A stretch of 64,000 nt of DNA from Alphaproteobacteria bacterium. GTDB taxonomy: Bacteria; Pseudomonadota; Alphaproteobacteria; Rs-D84. The stretch covers positions 306,383 through 370,382 of the forward strand of contig SUUN01000002.1 in NCBI GenBank assembly GCA_015062495.1, in the 5' to 3' direction. The position numbers were made by a program, and so were the translations under genes. The notes below the pieces were generated by a model. It searched no databases. It saw only the letters and a program-made list of their open reading frames with translations, and was not told where the DNA came from. Positions 1-8,885 of the stretch are shown in pieces (the stretch's first letter is position 1; every line of letters starts with the position of its first letter).

Positions 1-251
1 AGCCACAGTTTTATATTATCGCCTGATAATTCACCCCCCTGTTGTGTTATATACGAATCCATCAGGGTCATACGTTGTCCCGACTGGTTAACAATTTCAG
101 TATTGCCAACCGTCTTGATTGTATCAGATTTTACATCATATTCGATTTTATCGGCGACAATGGTGCGTGGTTCGTCCATATTAACCGACATCGCGTCGGC
201 CACGGTCGACATAAACATAAATGCAAAACAAGAATAAATCCATTTCTTCAT
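1..251 (-). CDS. OstA-domain LPS transport protein (LptA or LptD N-terminus), partial
   Basis: This is the N-terminal 83 codons; the gene runs off the left edge. It opens with a signal peptide (MKKW start, hydrophobic core, cleavage probably after VADA). An OstA/LptA-type repeat follows, recognisable from the stretch IVADKIEYDVKSDTIKTVGN. That fold builds the periplasmic bridge that carries lipopolysaccharide to the outer membrane. The ATG overlaps the stop codon of the upstream permease gene (ATGA), so the two are translationally coupled. In alphaproteobacteria this place is often taken by lptD, while the short OstA start also fits lptA. The visible part cannot separate them. Confidence 0.7.
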   Translation of the reverse strand, partial: MKKWIYSCFAFMFMSTVADAMSVNMDEPRTIVADKIEYDVKSDTIKTVGNTEIVNQSGQRMTLMDSYITQQGGELSGDNIKLW

Positions 252-1306
252 TTTTTTGCCAATATCGCCAAAATTACACCCAAAAATATTACCAGACCGA
301 TTGTCAATATCCCAAACCCGGTCAAACTGGCCACCATATTAGACAGCGACATATACAACGCCATCGTCCCTGCCATTGCCCCAACTGCAACCATGGGGGC
401 AAAACTGGCACGGCGTCGCAGTAACGAAGAACGCAACAATATCACCGCACACAGTGCCGCCAGTACTAAATTCATCAGCGGGCTTAAAAAACGGTTGCAC
501 ATTTCCGTCAGAATGGTTTTGTGTTGTTTTTCTGTTTCTGCATCAAATACAATTTTTATCAAATCGCGGGTTGGGATTCTGCGTACGCGGAACGTGTTGT
601 TTCCACCCCTGTCGTCCAGGTTTAAATCCATATCAAATGTTTCAAATGTTCCTGTTACCATGGTTTCGCCAGATGCCTGTAATGAACCATTTGTCATCAC
701 CAATGATAATCCACGCACAGTTGATACCAGTTTTCCTTTTTCTGCAAAAATCATAGACGGCGCATCTGCATCCCGCATATCTGACAGCATAACCTGGGCC
801 AAATCGTGCCCATTAACACGGTCGACATAAACAACCAAACCATCTGAAATTTCTGTAAACGCGCTTTCCTGTAATTTCATATGCGCCATACCGTATTTCA
901 GATTCCATTGCATGTCATAAAACATTGCCTGGGTTCGTGGCACGACCCATACATTCAGCATCAGGTTCAACAGCATCAGCACCATTCCCAACACCAATGC
1001 CGGTCGTGCAATTTGTTTTGGTGACATACCGGTTGCCGCCATAACGGTAACTTCGTTATCTGCAATCATTTTGTTGTACACAAATATAACCGCGATAAAG
1101 CAAACAAACGGCACAATAATCGATGCGATAAATGGTATCATCAACGCCGTCAGGCCTAAAAAACTGCCCACATCAATACCGTATTTCAGCAAGAATTTCA
1201 TCATGGACATAATCTGCATCATCCATGCCAATCCTGTTAAAATCAGCAACAGCATAATGAAAATTGCAATCAGTTGTCGCAAAAAATACCGGTTTAAAAT
1301 CTTCAT
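248..1306 (-). CDS. lptF: LPS export ABC transporter permease, YjgP/YjgQ family (LptF-like)
   Basis: Inner-membrane subunit of the LptBFG complex, which extracts lipopolysaccharide from the inner membrane and hands it to the periplasmic Lpt bridge. The 352-residue length is normal. Transmembrane segments lie near residues 10-35, 50-75 and 100-125 and again in three helices after residue 270; between them sits the periplasmic beta-jellyroll region. The N-terminus (NRYFLRQL, then a segment with LPxALLLAV-like character) and the central D-MRDADAP-x-IFAEKG stretch resemble LptF more than LptG; that choice is an inference. It overlaps the OstA-domain gene downstream by four bases. A second permease gene is not visible next to it. 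Confidence 0.85.
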   Translation of the reverse strand: MKILNRYFLRQLIAIFIMLLLILTGLAWMMQIMSMMKFLLKYGIDVGSFLGLTALMIPFIASIIVPFVCFIAVIFVYNKMIADNEVTVMAATGMSPKQIARPALVLGMVLMLLNLMLNVWVVPRTQAMFYDMQWNLKYGMAHMKLQESAFTEISDGLVVYVDRVNGHDLAQVMLSDMRDADAPSMIFAEKGKLVSTVRGLSLVMTNGSLQASGETMVTGTFETFDMDLNLDDRGGNNTFRVRRIPTRDLIKIVFDAETEKQHKTILTEMCNRFLSPLMNLVLAALCAVILLRSSLLRRRASFAPMVAVGAMAGTMALYMSLSNMVASLTGFGILTIGLVIFLGVILAILAKK

Positions 1307-1359
1307 GATTGTCAGTATAAATCATAAATTCCCAGTTTTCAAGGCATAGATACGTTGCT

Positions 1360-2577
1360 TTACTCGTATCGTAAACTGTCAATTGGGTTTAATTTTGCGG
1401 CCTTCATTGCGGGCATAACACCCGACGACAATCCGACAATAACTGCGACCGACACAGATAATACAACCGGCCAAATACTGAATGGCACATTATACCCCAG
1501 TATAAAACGTCCGACCCCCTGGCTTAATCCCACACCGATAACCAAACCAATCATAGAACCAATAAACGAAATCAGAACAGATTCAGATAAAAACTGAATG
1601 ATAATCATACGTTCGCGCGCGCCGATTGCCTTGCGAATGCCGATTTCACGTGTGCGTTCTGCAACCGATACCAACATCATATTCATAATACCAATTGCCC
1701 CAACCAACAGTGACACCGCCGCAATCGCAATCAGCAACAATTTCATATAGCCTGTAACGGTTGTCATTGTTTCCATAATCTGTTTCATATCCATGATTTG
1801 AAAGTCATCAACCACATCGTCTTTCAATCTGTGTCTTTGTCGCAACAGGGCGGTCATCTGTTCAATTGCCATATTATTGTCAGAATCCGCAAACAATTTC
1901 AGTGCAATCATATTAACCGAATTTGGGAATCTTGAACCCTGGACACGTTTTTTCAGTGTGGTGATTGGTACGATAATCATATCGTCCTGGCTGCCCATCG
2001 CAGAATCACCTTTGGCGCGTGTGACGCCAATAACAACGAACGGTGTATTTTGAACACGAATAACTTCGCCAACAGGGTTTTCTGGCAATCCTAATTCTTC
2101 GGCGGTTTCTGGCCCAATAACGGCATACGTTGATGCATTACGAACGGCCGACATGTCAAAGAATGTTCCATGTTCCATTTCTATGTTTTGAACGATTGTA
2201 TAGTCCGGGTACACCCCCATCATAGATGTGCCCCAGTTTTTGTTTCCATAAATAACCTGGGCCGAACCTGGCTGTACCGGTGATATTGCCATAACATCTG
2301 GCAATTTTGCGATAAATTCTGCGTCTTGGATGGTCAGCGTCTGCCGGTTTCCAGTTCGTACACCTGCGCTTTGTGCCGCGCCTGCACGAATCATAATTGT
2401 ATTTGTCCCCAGCGATGAAAACTGGTCTGTAATTTCCTTTTGCACTGTTTCGCCGACTGCCACCATAATTACCACCGCCATAACACCGATGATAATCCCC
2501 AACACCGTCAGAAACGACCGAATTTTATTTCCACTGATGGACAGCCACGATTCTTTTAAAATATCATTAATGGTCAT
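1360..2577 (-). CDS. MacB-like ABC transporter permease (FtsX/MacB core)
   Basis: A 405-residue permease with one transmembrane helix near residues 20-42, a periplasmic MacB-PCD domain (about 45-270), and three C-terminal helices with the FtsX-type motif around ERTREIGIRKAIGA. This is the four-helix mechanotransmission architecture of MacB/LolC exporters, which move substrate from the periplasm through an adaptor and TolC rather than across the inner membrane. Here the ATPase is a separate gene just upstream (gap 17 bases), whereas E. coli MacB is one fused protein. The fitting MacA-like adaptor and a TolC-like protein are about 32 kb away at 34643-37178. The substrate cannot be predicted. 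Confidence 0.85.
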   Translation of the reverse strand: MTINDILKESWLSISGNKIRSFLTVLGIIIGVMAVVIMVAVGETVQKEITDQFSSLGTNTIMIRAGAAQSAGVRTGNRQTLTIQDAEFIAKLPDVMAISPVQPGSAQVIYGNKNWGTSMMGVYPDYTIVQNIEMEHGTFFDMSAVRNASTYAVIGPETAEELGLPENPVGEVIRVQNTPFVVIGVTRAKGDSAMGSQDDMIIVPITTLKKRVQGSRFPNSVNMIALKLFADSDNNMAIEQMTALLRQRHRLKDDVVDDFQIMDMKQIMETMTTVTGYMKLLLIAIAAVSLLVGAIGIMNMMLVSVAERTREIGIRKAIGARERMIIIQFLSESVLISFIGSMIGLVIGVGLSQGVGRFILGYNVPFSIWPVVLSVSVAVIVGLSSGVMPAMKAAKLNPIDSLRYE

Positions 2578-2594
2578 AATTGTGCCCCATATAT

Positions 2595-3323
2595 TTATAA
2601 ATTATTATCATTTTTCGGGACTGGCCCGTCATAGTTTATTTTTCCATCACGAATATGAATCAGCCGGTCGGCATATTTTGCAATATCAAATTCATGCGTA
2701 ATCATTACAATTGTGATACCTAAATCTTTGTTCAGTTCTTTAAAGAATTGCAAGATTTCATTTCCCATTTTACTGTCCAACGCCCCTGTCGGTTCGTCCG
2801 CCAGAATTAACTTTGGTTCGCCTGCCAACGCACGTGCAATTGCGACCCTTTGCTTCATTCCGCCTGATAATTGCGTTGGCAGATAAGATTCAAAATTTTC
2901 TAATCCCACGCGTCTCAGCATTTCGCGCGCCCGACGCACGCGTTCGTCCATTGGCAATCCGCGGTACATCAGTGGCAACATCACATTGTCCAGCACACTG
3001 CGTTTTGGCAACAAATTAAACTGTTGAAATACAAACCCGATATGTTCGTTTCGCACGGTCGCCAATTCGTCCGGTGTTAATCCTGTCACATCGCGCCCAT
3101 ATAATTCATAGACCCCCGATGACGGTGTGTCCAACGCGCCAATTATGTTCATGCATGTTGATTTGCCCGACCCCGACGGTCCCATAATTGCGACAAATTC
3201 ACCACTTTTAACCGTAAAGTTTATATCGAACAAAACCTGTTGTTCGCCCCCCAGTTCCAGTGGGAAACTTTTATTAATATTTTTCAGCGAAATAATCGCA
3301 TCTTGTGCGGATTTTTTTCTCAT
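2595..3323 (-). CDS. ABC transporter ATP-binding protein, MacB/LolD type
   Basis: A 242-residue ATPase. The Walker A motif GPSGSGKS lies at about residues 48-55, the signature LSGGMKQRVAIARAL follows, and the Walker B stretch reads LILADEPTGALDS. Together these place it in the MacB/LolD subfamily. It should power the permease encoded directly downstream. A longer frame begins at 3380, but that start would lie inside the neighbouring gene and has no good ribosome site. The ATG at 3323 follows a purine-rich AGAGAGA, so I chose it. Confidence 0.88.
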   Translation of the reverse strand: MRKKSAQDAIISLKNINKSFPLELGGEQQVLFDINFTVKSGEFVAIMGPSGSGKSTCMNIIGALDTPSSGVYELYGRDVTGLTPDELATVRNEHIGFVFQQFNLLPKRSVLDNVMLPLMYRGLPMDERVRRAREMLRRVGLENFESYLPTQLSGGMKQRVAIARALAGEPKLILADEPTGALDSKMGNEILQFFKELNKDLGITIVMITHEFDIAKYADRLIHIRDGKINYDGPVPKNDNNL

Positions 3324-3354
3324 ATTCTCTCTCGCTTGCGGTTCTATATGTGTG

Positions 3355-3951
3355 TTATAACAAACATGCCAGTGTTGCACTGGTGTTTTTCAGCATAAAC
3401 CACCCAATACGATAATCGGTCGCATACACTGTTAACATAAACAAAGCCAGCACCCCAATAACCAACAAAACATTACCGCGTTTTCCGCGCATACAGTACA
3501 ACGATATATTGTAAAACAAGAACAACACATAAATATCGACCAACATACTAATAACCCAAATTGATGTGCAATTAAACGCCATTGCATTCAATACCAATAT
3601 CACAGGGTAAATAAAGAATACCGACGCCAGGCCCTTAATCGCAATTTCCCAGTCGCGTTCACCGCCTGTGATTTCTGACACCAGCATCATCAGCCCCCCC
3701 ATCACAAACAGCAATGCCACCGCCAATACTGGCACGATAATAATCGCCGTAAATATTGCACCAATTGTAATTGTTGCGCCCCCCAACAGACGGATTAACA
3801 AAACCAAACATCCACCCAACAGCCCATACAGAAACGCTTTTAGCATCGCTTCTTCCATATTACCGTCGGCGACAATTTTCGTGAAATAGCGTTTTGGATT
3901 AACAATTAAATTACGAATACGTTTAAACGCGTTTTTAAATTTCTTTTTCAT
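3355..3951 (-). CDS. Yip1-like multi-pass membrane protein
   Basis: A 198-residue protein with a basic, cytoplasmic N-terminus (MKKKFKNAFKRIRNLIVNPKRYF) and about five hydrophobic helices between residues 38 and 185. The stretch 'NPKRYFTKIVADGNMEEA' followed by a membrane bundle resembles bacterial Yip1-domain proteins, whose function is unknown. It is the first gene of the minus-strand group with the ABC transporter, ending 31 bases before the ATPase start. Cotranscription would suggest a role in the same envelope process, but that is inference only. Confidence 0.6.
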   Translation of the reverse strand: MKKKFKNAFKRIRNLIVNPKRYFTKIVADGNMEEAMLKAFLYGLLGGCLVLLIRLLGGATITIGAIFTAIIIVPVLAVALLFVMGGLMMLVSEITGGERDWEIAIKGLASVFFIYPVILVLNAMAFNCTSIWVISMLVDIYVLFLFYNISLYCMRGKRGNVLLVIGVLALFMLTVYATDYRIGWFMLKNTSATLACLL

Positions 3952-3965
3952 ATTTACGCCCCCAT

Positions 3966-3993
3966 TTGATTATTTATATTTTTGCTTTATAAT
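3966..3993 (+). promoter_or_regulatory. Sigma70-type promoter of der
   Basis: A -35 box TTGATT (3966-3971) and a perfect -10 TATAAT (3988-3993) are separated by 16 bases, in the divergent gap between the Yip1-like gene and der. The start codon lies 25 bases after the -10 box, giving a short leader. Confidence 0.6.
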
Positions 3994-4018
3994 TACAAAA
4001 AATCAACGGAAAAAAACA

Positions 4019-5353
4019 ATGTTAAAGATAACCATAGCGGGCCGCCCAAACACGGGCAAATCGACACTTTTTAATGCACTGACTGGAACGCGTGATGCGC
4101 TGGTACACGACCGTCCGGGTGTTACGCGTGACACAATTTCGGGCGTTTTTCGCGACCGTCCATACACGCTGTATGACACGGCGGGCCTGGAACGCGCGAA
4201 TTCTGGTATTGCGCTGGATTCGACCAACATGGCAATTGATGCGGTGGCAACATCAGACGCGGTTTTGTTTGTAGTTGATGGTCGCGTGGGGCTGACTAAC
4301 GAAGACTTGGATTGGGCCAAACTGGTGCGTCGCAAAACACGTGCGCCGGTACTGTTGCTTGTGAACAAAAGCGAATCGGAAAAGCGTCTGAACAATATCC
4401 ACGATTTCTATAAACTGGGGTTTGGTGAACCTGTTTTGGTGTCGGCCGAACATAAACGCGGGTTCGAAGATATTTATGCATTCTTGGATAAAATTGCGGG
4501 TTCTGCGGCGGACGCCCCTGTGCCTGAAAAACAATCTGATAACCGCATTAAAATTGCTATTCTGGGGCAACCCAATGTTGGTAAATCGACTTTTGTAAAT
4601 CGTGTACTGGGGGAACGGCGACAAATCGTAATGGATGCACCCGGAATTACACGCGATACAGTAAAAATCCCAACAAAATTCTATGGTCGTGATATTGTGT
4701 TAATGGATACTGCCGGCCTACGTCGCAAGGCGGGCGTCACCGACGATGTCGAAACGCTGTCTGCGTTAAAATCCCTGGATGCGATTGACAAAGCAGACGT
4801 TGTAATCCTGATGGTTGACGCCACGCGCAATATTGAAAACCAGGCCCTGGGGATTGCGGCGCGTGTTTATAATGCGGGTAAAATTTTATGTGTTGCCCTG
4901 AACAAATGGGATTTGGTTGAACCTGAAATCCGTGATGAAAAATTGCTGAAATTAAAGCATCAGTTTTCAAATTCATTTCACCAGATTATCAAGCCCATGA
5001 TTCTGGCGGTGTCGGCTGAAACTGGCACGGGGGTCCAGAATATGTTCCGCCGTATTTATGAACAGTGGGATATTTCATCGGCCCAGGCCCCAACCAGCCT
5101 GGTAAACCGCATCGTTGAAAAACTGGTCGCCGACCGCCAGCCACCCTTGTCGCGCCTGAAACGTCCGATGAAAATCAAATTTGCCCGTCAAACCGGTCGT
5201 CATCCAATGCGTATTACAATCAATGTTGGTGGTGCGTCGGATATCCCCGAATCCTATACGCGGTATTTGCGCCGTGGCATTGCAACCGCGTTGCATTGGG
5301 AACATCTGCCAATTGTGATTGAATACGAAAAATCCGACAATCCATACGATTAA
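4019..5353 (+). CDS. der: Ribosome-associated GTPase Der (EngA)
   Basis: Der is an essential double-GTPase for late assembly of the 50S ribosomal subunit. The 444-residue product has two G domains in tandem: the first P-loop is GRPNTGKST at residues 8-16 and the second is GQPNVGKST near residue 180. Each is followed by its switch regions (DRPGVTRDT and DAPGITRDT, then DTAGL) and NKSE / NKWD G4 motifs. A C-terminal KH-like domain ends the protein. It is monocistronic with its own promoter and a strong terminator just after the stop codon. Confidence 0.97.
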   Translation: MLKITIAGRPNTGKSTLFNALTGTRDALVHDRPGVTRDTISGVFRDRPYTLYDTAGLERANSGIALDSTNMAIDAVATSDAVLFVVDGRVGLTNEDLDWAKLVRRKTRAPVLLLVNKSESEKRLNNIHDFYKLGFGEPVLVSAEHKRGFEDIYAFLDKIAGSAADAPVPEKQSDNRIKIAILGQPNVGKSTFVNRVLGERRQIVMDAPGITRDTVKIPTKFYGRDIVLMDTAGLRRKAGVTDDVETLSALKSLDAIDKADVVILMVDATRNIENQALGIAARVYNAGKILCVALNKWDLVEPEIRDEKLLKLKHQFSNSFHQIIKPMILAVSAETGTGVQNMFRRIYEQWDISSAQAPTSLVNRIVEKLVADRQPPLSRLKRPMKIKFARQTGRHPMRITINVGGASDIPESYTRYLRRGIATALHWEHLPIVIEYEKSDNPYD

Positions 5354-5355
5354 GC

Positions 5356-5379
5356 AAACCGCCACGTGGCGGTTTTTTT
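5356..5379. terminator. Bidirectional intrinsic terminator between der and the PagL-like gene
   Basis: A perfect stem AACCGCC..GGCGGTT with a 4-base loop is followed by a T run on the plus strand and preceded by an A run. It can therefore serve both convergent genes. Confidence 0.85.
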
Positions 5380-5384
5380 GTATG

Positions 5385-5933
5385 TTAAAAACTGTAATTT
5401 ATACCCAGCCCCAGAAAATTAAATCCGCGGTTCAGGTTAGTAAAATCGCCGTTTGAAAAGTGTTGGGTAAAAAACTCGGCACGAATACGTTCGCCAATGT
5501 TTTTGCCGATGAACACGCGTTCCCCGAATACCAGTCTGCTTTCCACGTATTTATCGCCACTGTCGCGCATGTATGGGCCAATTCCCACACCAAAATACCA
5601 CCCGCAAATTGATGCCAGTGCTAAATCCCACGATATTCCAATTGCGCCAAACGATGCGCCGTCATTGTGCCTGTATGCAAAATTTTGCAGCAGGTGAACA
5701 TTTATTCGTCCCGGCAAACGCAGGAAATTAATCGGCTGGCTGTATTGAACCATTGCAATTGTCATAGGATTAAATTCCCAATCCCATGGCCACACCAAAT
5801 GCCCTAAATCGCCGTGTCCTGTGCTTTGGCCTATGTAAACGCCTATGCTGTTGCGTGTGCCGTTTTCAAACATAGGGTTTGCAATTGTCGCACATGGAAT
5901 CAAAATTAAGCCAAGAATCAGTACAGATTTCAT
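5385..5933 (-). CDS. PagL-like lipid A 3-O-deacylase (acyloxyacyl hydrolase family)
   Basis: A 182-residue outer-membrane beta-barrel candidate with signal peptide (MKSVLILGLILIPCATIANP), alternating hydrophobic strands and a terminal aromatic (SF). The C-terminal stretch QHFSNGDFTNLNRGFN matches the PagL active-site block: His158 and Ser160 fit the catalytic His-x-Ser-Asn pair. PagL removes the 3-O acyl chain of lipid A in the outer membrane and can lower recognition by host TLR4. The third residue of the Pseudomonas triad (Glu, 12 after the Ser) is Asn172 here. The open frame extends to 6119, but the ATG at 5933 starts the signal peptide. Divergent from the next gene. Confidence 0.62.
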   Translation of the reverse strand: MKSVLILGLILIPCATIANPMFENGTRNSIGVYIGQSTGHGDLGHLVWPWDWEFNPMTIAMVQYSQPINFLRLPGRINVHLLQNFAYRHNDGASFGAIGISWDLALASICGWYFGVGIGPYMRDSGDKYVESRLVFGERVFIGKNIGERIRAEFFTQHFSNGDFTNLNRGFNFLGLGINYSF

Positions 5934-6130
5934 ACAAAAAATTATGCCACACGTCGGCCATAATATCCATTTGATAAAAATCTTAAAATATGGCGTGAAA
6001 TGCGCGACTAAACTATTTACAGACCCAAAAAAAATTGTTATAATCGAAATAAACATACATGCATTATGCGTGGTGTTTATGTACAGAAAGGTTGGGTTTC
6101 TGGGACATCCAGAACACAAGGAGAGTTTTT

Positions 6131-8254
6131 ATGAAAAGTCAAACAGTTGCAAATTCCGTCAAGAATGCGGTCAGTACGGTCTTTTTATTGGCCGGTGCAT
6201 TTTTTGTATGTTCTACGATGTTGTCAATTCGTTCGGTTTTTGCAGATCCAATTGCGCCAATGGATACGGTATATTCTGGTCAATCTGGACGTGCGACCAA
6301 CGCGCGTTCGGGGCGTGCCAGTCCACGTGGCAATGCAACCGCGTCACGTACAACGGTTGCGCGCACTGCAAATCCGCGCAGTACGGTGCAATCCCGTGCG
6401 GTCGCATCACGCACAACTGCAAATCGCGCAAATGGGGTTGCGTCACGCAATGTTGTGTCACGTCAAACGGCGGCGACAACCCGTGCAAATGCCCGTAATA
6501 CCCGTACGGTTCGTGCGCGTACCGCGACAACAGATGCTGTAAATAATTCACGCGTATCATTACAGGGCAGTGCAATCCGCGGTTCAAAAACAACCACATC
6601 AACCGCATATTCATATTTGAACAGCAAACTGTACACGGGTAACTATTCGAATATTATCGATTCAACGACTGGTTTGATTTCATCGGACGCATTTAACAAT
6701 TGTATGGAATCATACTATACCTGTATGGATGAAATTTGTACGGCGCGTAATGCGGCCCAACGTCGCTGTGCCTGCGCTGGCCGTGTCAAAGCATTTGCCG
6801 AAGCGGAAACCGCCCTGGAAACCGCGAACGAAGAATTGATTAAGGTTTCGGGTGAATTGGCACTGTTAATCGCGAACAAGGGCAAAGATGTATCCGAAGC
6901 GTTTCAGTTAACCGACGCCGAAAAGGTTATGAATTGTGTTTCATGGCGCGATGCCAGCAAGTATGGCACCGCCACCGATACAGAATTTGGTGACTGGTGT
7001 GCAAAACATGGTATTTACGACGGAAAATGTGGTCCAAAGACAGCCCCAAGTTATTGCACGCCCGGTGGCGAAGGTAATACATTTGGTTTTGATATACAAA
7101 ATCTGGATGGCACTGGTTCTGACATCCTGGCATCCCTGCAGGCATGGGCCGATGCCAAGGAACAGACCATAACAATCCTTGACGACGACGAAGATGGTCT
7201 GTTGGGTGCGTTTAACAATCTGTCATCTGTGGTCAGTGGTCTGGGTGGCTTTGGTGGCGCATTGGATTCCGCCGAAACGCAAAAGGGCAGCCTGGCTGAA
7301 ACATGGGGTTATGAATTGTTTGAATATGCACACAATAATGTTTGTGCGCGTGTTCTGGATTCGTGCTTTAACGGCATTTACGAGGCGTGCGGCACCCCAC
7401 CATCTGGCACAAAATGTTCCAACGGCGCGGGCCAATGTCCATATAATTACAACAGTGTTATTTCTGTAAACAATTCTGGCACATACGAATTGAATTTTGT
7501 CAAGGCCAACAGCGGATATTCCGCATCAAATTCTGCGACATGCTTTGGCTATACCTCTACATCTGGTGATCCGTATTCAAATCTGCGTGGTCCGGTTGCG
7601 GATGCGCGTCGCAGTATTATGCAGAAATACGCCCTGGATGCGAACGCAGACTGTGACGCCTATGGTGAACAGTTGCGCACCACGGCCCAAAACATTGGCT
7701 ATCAAAAGGTTGCCGCCCAACAGGCCCTGCAACAAAAACGTCTGGAATTTGCGAACGAAGAACGCGAAACCATCTTGGCGAATGCAATCCAGGCCAGCAC
7801 AAACTTTGACGCGTGTATCAGCGAACTGTACGAATGTTATGATGCGCAATTGAATACACATGGCCCTGGCAAGAATTCTGTATGGACGGCATCGCGTATC
7901 CGCACATATTGTTCCCAGGTTGCCAACGTACCATCGTGCTACGAAGAAATGGTATGTAATCCATCTACATCCCAGTTCAAGGCGGTTATCGACAAAGCGG
8001 ACAGCACAGAATGTGTCAATACCCAGGATTACACCACAAACACATGTCGCAACATTGTGACATTGAACGAAATCCTGAATGGTACGGGTGCAACTGTGGA
8101 AGCGAACTTTGATGCACGTACCAGCACCAATTCCGCGGCCATCCGTGAACAATGCTTGCAAGAAGCGATTGGTACAGACGATTCTGGCAATGTTGCAATC
8201 CGCACCTGGCTGGAAACCGAGTGGAAGAGTATGCAATCATCTGCAAACGAATAA
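6131..8254 (+). CDS. Large exported Cys-rich protein with an Arg/Thr/Ala-rich N-terminal segment
   Basis: I do not recognise a family. The 707-residue product has a long signal peptide (hydrophobic segment about residues 16-36, cleavage probably after VFA). A low-complexity segment rich in Arg, Thr, Ala and Ser fills about residues 45-145. From residue 191 come Cys clusters of the form C-x6-C-x4-C (CMESYYTCMDEIC), repeated more loosely near 570 (CISELYEC). A helical Ala/Glu/Gln-rich part lies near residues 525-565. Similar Cys clusters occur in the 1162-residue protein at 57376, so the two probably belong to one exported family. The ATG at 6131 follows a good AAGGAGAG site; the frame is open from 6059 but lacks such a site. 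A strong terminator follows. Confidence 0.75.
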   Translation: MKSQTVANSVKNAVSTVFLLAGAFFVCSTMLSIRSVFADPIAPMDTVYSGQSGRATNARSGRASPRGNATASRTTVARTANPRSTVQSRAVASRTTANRANGVASRNVVSRQTAATTRANARNTRTVRARTATTDAVNNSRVSLQGSAIRGSKTTTSTAYSYLNSKLYTGNYSNIIDSTTGLISSDAFNNCMESYYTCMDEICTARNAAQRRCACAGRVKAFAEAETALETANEELIKVSGELALLIANKGKDVSEAFQLTDAEKVMNCVSWRDASKYGTATDTEFGDWCAKHGIYDGKCGPKTAPSYCTPGGEGNTFGFDIQNLDGTGSDILASLQAWADAKEQTITILDDDEDGLLGAFNNLSSVVSGLGGFGGALDSAETQKGSLAETWGYELFEYAHNNVCARVLDSCFNGIYEACGTPPSGTKCSNGAGQCPYNYNSVISVNNSGTYELNFVKANSGYSASNSATCFGYTSTSGDPYSNLRGPVADARRSIMQKYALDANADCDAYGEQLRTTAQNIGYQKVAAQQALQQKRLEFANEERETILANAIQASTNFDACISELYECYDAQLNTHGPGKNSVWTASRIRTYCSQVANVPSCYEEMVCNPSTSQFKAVIDKADSTECVNTQDYTTNTCRNIVTLNEILNGTGATVEANFDARTSTNSAAIREQCLQEAIGTDDSGNVAIRTWLETEWKSMQSSANE

Positions 8255-8280
8255 AAAATCCCCCGTTCGGGGGATTTTTT
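8253..8280 (+). terminator. Intrinsic terminator
   Basis: The stem AATCCCCC/GGGGGATT with a 4-base loop is followed by a T run, directly behind the stop of the Cys-rich gene. Confidence 0.85.
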
Positions 8281-8392
8281 ACTTATGCACAACCGGTATC
8301 CACGAACCTGTGTCCAGGTTTTGTAATTCCGCCGGTAAATCGGCAACATTGTTGCCATCATTGTGAATAAAATTTTCATATTCATATCTATA
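8279..8392 (-). pseudogene. Possible gene remnant, 37-codon frame without a normal start
   Basis: On the minus strand one frame reads a protein-like tail (GNNVADLPAELQNLDTGSW, ending VVHK-stop at 8279). It has no in-frame ATG, GTG or TTG. An ATG with an upstream GGAG does exist at 8385 but lies in another frame, which would make a signal-like MNMKILFTMMAT. A frameshifted remnant of a small exported protein would explain both. This is weak evidence. Confidence 0.2.
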
Positions 8393-8414
8393 ATCTCCGT
8401 ACAGTTATACATAT

Positions 8415-8885
8415 ATGGACATCGGCAATTTAATCAAAAAATACATAAAAATCAATTCGTCTCAATGCAGTGTTGACAAATGGCATGTTTGTGATAATGT
8501 GTTGTACAAGGTACATACAATGAAAACAAATGCATATATTTCGCCAAATCTGTTGCAGCGTATTCGCAATGCCATCAGCAACAACTGGGTATCGTCTTAT
8601 ATTGACCCGACGGGCCAGATGCGCGAATACAGTGTTGCTATGCCAGATGGGCGCTATTTAACCCTGACATCTGATGTAATAGATAATGAATATGAGTATG
8701 TGATAAGCATCGACGAAGAAGAAATATGTTATTTTACAATTTCTGTGGCGAATAAAGTTTTGTCGCCACATACGGAACAGGTTTTAAATTTGTTCAATCA
8801 ATGTTCTGCCAAGGTAATATGGCAGGAAATAAACCGTGCTTTAAAATTACCCGCCTTGGGTCAGAAATATAAGTCTTATTCCTAA
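8415..8885 (+). CDS. Hypothetical protein, 156 residues
   Basis: I do not recognise a family. The protein is soluble-looking, has no signal peptide or membrane helix, and shows mixed alpha/beta composition with an acidic strand (VISIDEEEICYFTISV) near residues 95-112. A clear ribosome site is missing before the ATG. An internal start at residue 36 (MKTNAYISPN) is possible. The last three bases overlap the convergent comF gene by its stop codon, so the two are separate transcription units. Confidence 0.6.
   Translation: MDIGNLIKKYIKINSSQCSVDKWHVCDNVLYKVHTMKTNAYISPNLLQRIRNAISNNWVSSYIDPTGQMREYSVAMPDGRYLTLTSDVIDNEYEYVISIDEEEICYFTISVANKVLSPHTEQVLNLFNQCSAKVIWQEINRALKLPALGQKYKSYS

Noticed and set aside
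6213..6614. Long open frames opposite or out of phase with the Arg/Thr/Ala-rich segment
   Set aside because: They are composition shadows of the low-complexity coding region and lack ribosome sites and domains.
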